NCBI GenBank assembly: GCA_947476695.1
Contig: CANJRD010000018.1
Coordinates: 1-64,000, forward strand
DNA length: 64,000 nt
Direction: 5' to 3'
DNA from: Rhodospirillaceae bacterium
Lineage (GTDB): Bacteria > Pseudomonadota > Alphaproteobacteria > Rhodospirillales > Rhodospirillaceae
Shown: positions 62,315 to 64,000 of the stretch, piece after piece
Numbering within the stretch: the stretch's first letter is position 1
How the letters are laid out: every line of letters starts with the position of its first letter
Notes under the pieces: generated by a model
The model's input: the letters and a program-made list of their open reading frames with translations, nothing else
Told to the model about the DNA's origin: nothing
The model's database searches: none
Translations under genes and position numbers: made by a program

Positions 62315-62676
62315 ATATCCCGCAGCAGGCCAAGTACGTGATGAACGTCGACAGTCCCTTTGACGGCAATTTCCAGAACATCCTTTGGTCATCGCCCACG
62401 GGTGCGTTGACGAACTTGAGGACCTGCGCGGGTTCTGGGAGCACCGAATCTACGACGCTGATCGGCCTGCATGGATCGATTCTGGCGGCACCATCGCGGT
62501 GCAGGCGGAGATCGCGCCGGTGTCGCAGTAGGTCGTGAAGATCGAAAATACCTTCGCCGGATTCCTGCAGCGACTATGTCGCTAGCCAAGCGGGCGGCGC
62601 CGTCAGCGACATGACGTTGAAGTACGCGATGTGAGGTGAATCTGTGAGGTAAAGCCGGCGGATCGCCAATCGGCGA
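62315..62676. other. 362-bp region with short coding-like fragments, no gene assigned
   Basis: Two open stretches without proper starts are visible on the plus strand: 62364-62528 (55 codons, containing DELEDLRGFWEHR) and 62572-62631 (DYVASQAGGAVSDMTLKYAM). They lie in different frames with stops between and look like pieces of a decayed gene. I could not identify them. The region also holds the promoter-distal end of the M23 gene. Confidence 0.35.
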
Positions 62677-62692
62677 CTAGTTGCCGCCGGCT
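62653..62692 (-). terminator. Nested hairpin at the 3' end of the M23 gene
   Basis: AGCCGGCGG (62653-62661) pairs with CCGCCGGCT (62684-62692) and CGCC pairs with GGCG inside. The outer stem spans the M23 stop codon. Only a short TTTA follows on the minus strand, so termination may be weak. Confidence 0.5.
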
Positions 62693-64000
62693 GTCTTCAC
62701 GTCGTCCGGCGTTTGTGCGACTTGCGGCGCGCCCAGGCTGGCATACTCACGCACCAACTTGTCGCGCGCGTTGCGGAACTGCGTCAGCATGGCGCCTTCC
62801 AGCTTCATCGCCGCCGGGAATTTGACGTTGATCGGGTTCACCTGCTGGGCGTCGCGCAGCATCTCGAAGTGCAGATGCGGGCCGGTGGCGCGGCCCGTCA
62901 TGCCGACGTAACCGATGATTTCGCCCTGACGCACGCGCTTTCCGGCGGCGATTCCGGCGCCGAAGCGGCTCATGTGCGCATAAGCGGTGGCATAACCGGA
63001 GCTGTGACGGATGCGGACATAGTTGCCGTAGGTCGACGACAGTTCACGCTTTTCGATGACGCCATCGCCGGCGGCCATGATCGGTGTACCGGACGGAACG
63101 CCGAAGTCCACGCCGCGGTGCATGATCGAGTAGCCGAGGATCGGGTGTTTGCGCATGCCGAAGGATGAGGTGATCGTCGGGCCGTTCACCGGCGTACGGA
63201 GGAGGGCCTTGCGAACGCCTTCGCCCTTTTCGTTGTAGTACTCGACGCCTTCGGGCGTTTGGAATGCATAGAGATTGATCGGGTTACCGCTGAGCACCAG
63301 GCTTGCGTAGCGGATGGTGCCGTTGCGGATCGACTTGCCGTCCGAAGTCACTTCACGGTCGTACATGACCTCGAAGCGATCGCCTTTCTGCAGGTCGCGC
63401 TGGAAGTCGACGTCGTAGGAGAACATCTTCACGAAGCCCGCCAAAACATCGGCCGGCAGACGTTGCGATTCCATCGCCTCGAACAGGCTCGAGGTAATCA
63501 CGCCGTCGGCGTGCGCGGCCTCGTTACGCGTGGTGGCAATGATTTCCTTGGCTTCGTAGTTGCCGTCGGCCTGACGCTGAACGGTAACCATGTGTCCGGG
63601 CGCGGCTTCAAACGCCAAGTGCGCCGGCGCGACGTCGTCGACCGTGCGGATCGCGTCATAGGCGATCTCGACTTCCTGGCCGGCGTGAAGCTTCTTCGGG
63701 TTGTAGATGCTGTGCACGGCTTGAACGACGTTATTGACCACGTTCGACGGCAGGCCGGCGCGTTCGAGCACGTCGCTCAAGGTGTCACCGCGACGCAGCA
63801 CGATGTTCTGCTTCAGCGGGGTCAGGGACGAAGGCGCGTCCCACAGCGAAACAATTTCCGCACGCACGGTATCTTCGAGCGCCATCAGGCGTTCAGATCC
63901 ACGAGGCATAAGAGATGCAATGCGGGGCAGGGCGCGGTGATTGGAGTCCGATGAGGACGAACCGATCAGCTGGAGGCTGATGCCGGCGCAAAGAACGCCA
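62677..64000 (-). CDS. M23 family metallopeptidase (LytM-type), 5' end beyond window
   Basis: The visible part carries a LysM-like/OapA segment (LRRGDTLSDVLERAGLP), an intermediate domain, and a C-terminal LytM zinc peptidase with SFGMRKHPILGYSIMHRGVDFG (His and Asp ligands), YGNYVRIRHSSGYATAYAHM and GPHLHFEM. These enzymes cut peptidoglycan cross-links or activate amidases. The frame remains open from an apparent internal ATG at 63909 to the right edge (CAGISLQLIGSSSSDSNHRA), adding a membrane-anchor-like stretch, so the true start is outside the window. Confidence 0.88.
   Translation of the reverse strand, partial: GVLCAGISLQLIGSSSSDSNHRALPRIASLMPRGSERLMALEDTVRAEIVSLWDAPSSLTPLKQNIVLRRGDTLSDVLERAGLPSNVVNNVVQAVHSIYNPKKLHAGQEVEIAYDAIRTVDDVAPAHLAFEAAPGHMVTVQRQADGNYEAKEIIATTRNEAAHADGVITSSLFEAMESQRLPADVLAGFVKMFSYDVDFQRDLQKGDRFEVMYDREVTSDGKSIRNGTIRYASLVLSGNPINLYAFQTPEGVEYYNEKGEGVRKALLRTPVNGPTITSSFGMRKHPILGYSIMHRGVDFGVPSGTPIMAAGDGVIEKRELSSTYGNYVRIRHSSGYATAYAHMSRFGAGIAAGKRVRQGEIIGYVGMTGRATGPHLHFEMLRDAQQVNPINVKFPAAMKLEGAMLTQFRNARDKLVREYASLGAPQVAQTPDDVKTAGGN

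Overview
The window is a GC-rich piece of a chromosome from an alphaproteobacterium. The evidence is gene content and order: comF, grxC, a nitrilase-like hydrolase, DUF1178, ubiG, lysC, ptsP, a RodZ-like gene, ispG, hisS, prfA, prmC, DUF4167 and clpB, plus purCSQL-bolA-grxD and a DUF4167 protein, are alphaproteobacterial hallmarks. The genus cannot be fixed from sequence alone. Most of the window is ordinary core genome: cell-wall precursors (glmU, glmS), redox (gor, grxC, grxD, bolA), shikimate entry (class II DAHP synthase), NAD (nadE), purines (purB, purC, purS, purQ, purL), translation (rpsD, rsuA, rsmC-like, trmJ, prfA, prmC, hisS, map), isoprenoids (ispG), ubiquinone (ubiG), lysine-family amino acids (lysC), nitrogen PTS (ptsP) and proteostasis (clpB).

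Layout. 1-431: the 5' end of a tyrosine integrase running off the left edge beside tRNA-Val(CAC), so a genomic island or prophage probably lies to the left. 620-4485: a strongly folded leader and a secreted DUF1800/DUF1501 pair. 4643-10183: glmU, a 29-codon ORF tiled exactly between glmU and glmS, glmS, a membrane protein and gor. 10220-13348: a TonB-dependent receptor with a poly-C tract upstream, then the scar of a deleted SDR gene. 13349-21937 (+): DAHP synthase, nadE, a small unknown, two tandem outer-membrane barrels, trmJ, rpsD and two rRNA-modification genes. 22001-29754 (-): grxD, bolA, purL, purQ, purS, purC, an NRDE protein, a CBS protein and purB. 30035-36285: radC and map, here separated by a SPINDLY-type O-GlcNAc transferase, a glycosyltransferase and a TspO-like membrane gene. 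Scars sit here too: a TonB-receptor tail beside radC and a decayed second copy of the map tail. 36360-41947: sfsA, a methyltransferase, comF, a formyltransferase-fold protein, grxC, a nitrilase-like hydrolase, DUF1178 and ubiG. 42106-47853: lysC, a nitronate monooxygenase-like enzyme, ptsP and rodZ. 48002-50640: an ECF42-type sigma-factor cassette (DGPF/YCII protein, sigma factor, VOC protein, SRPBCC protein). 50923-59075: ispG to clpB. 59317-62314: a kinase / response regulator / REC-kinase module. 62677-end: an M23 endopeptidase running off the right edge.

Most distinctive observations: (1) two identically spaced boxes, TGTCGG-N17-CGTCCTA, stand before the DGPF gene and the VOC gene and look like the promoters of the local ECF sigma factor, whose own gene carries a one-base frameshift at an A6 run. 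(2) An 18-bp direct repeat derived from the 3' end of map brackets the TspO-like gene, with a decayed map tail at the far copy, like an insertion at a gene end. (3) Several gene-deletion scars (SDR, TonB receptor, map tail) lie at gene borders. (4) Two back-to-back hairpins abut the DUF1800 start codon. No CRISPR array, rRNA operon or complete transposon was seen, and no wholly new multi-gene system can be claimed from sequence alone.
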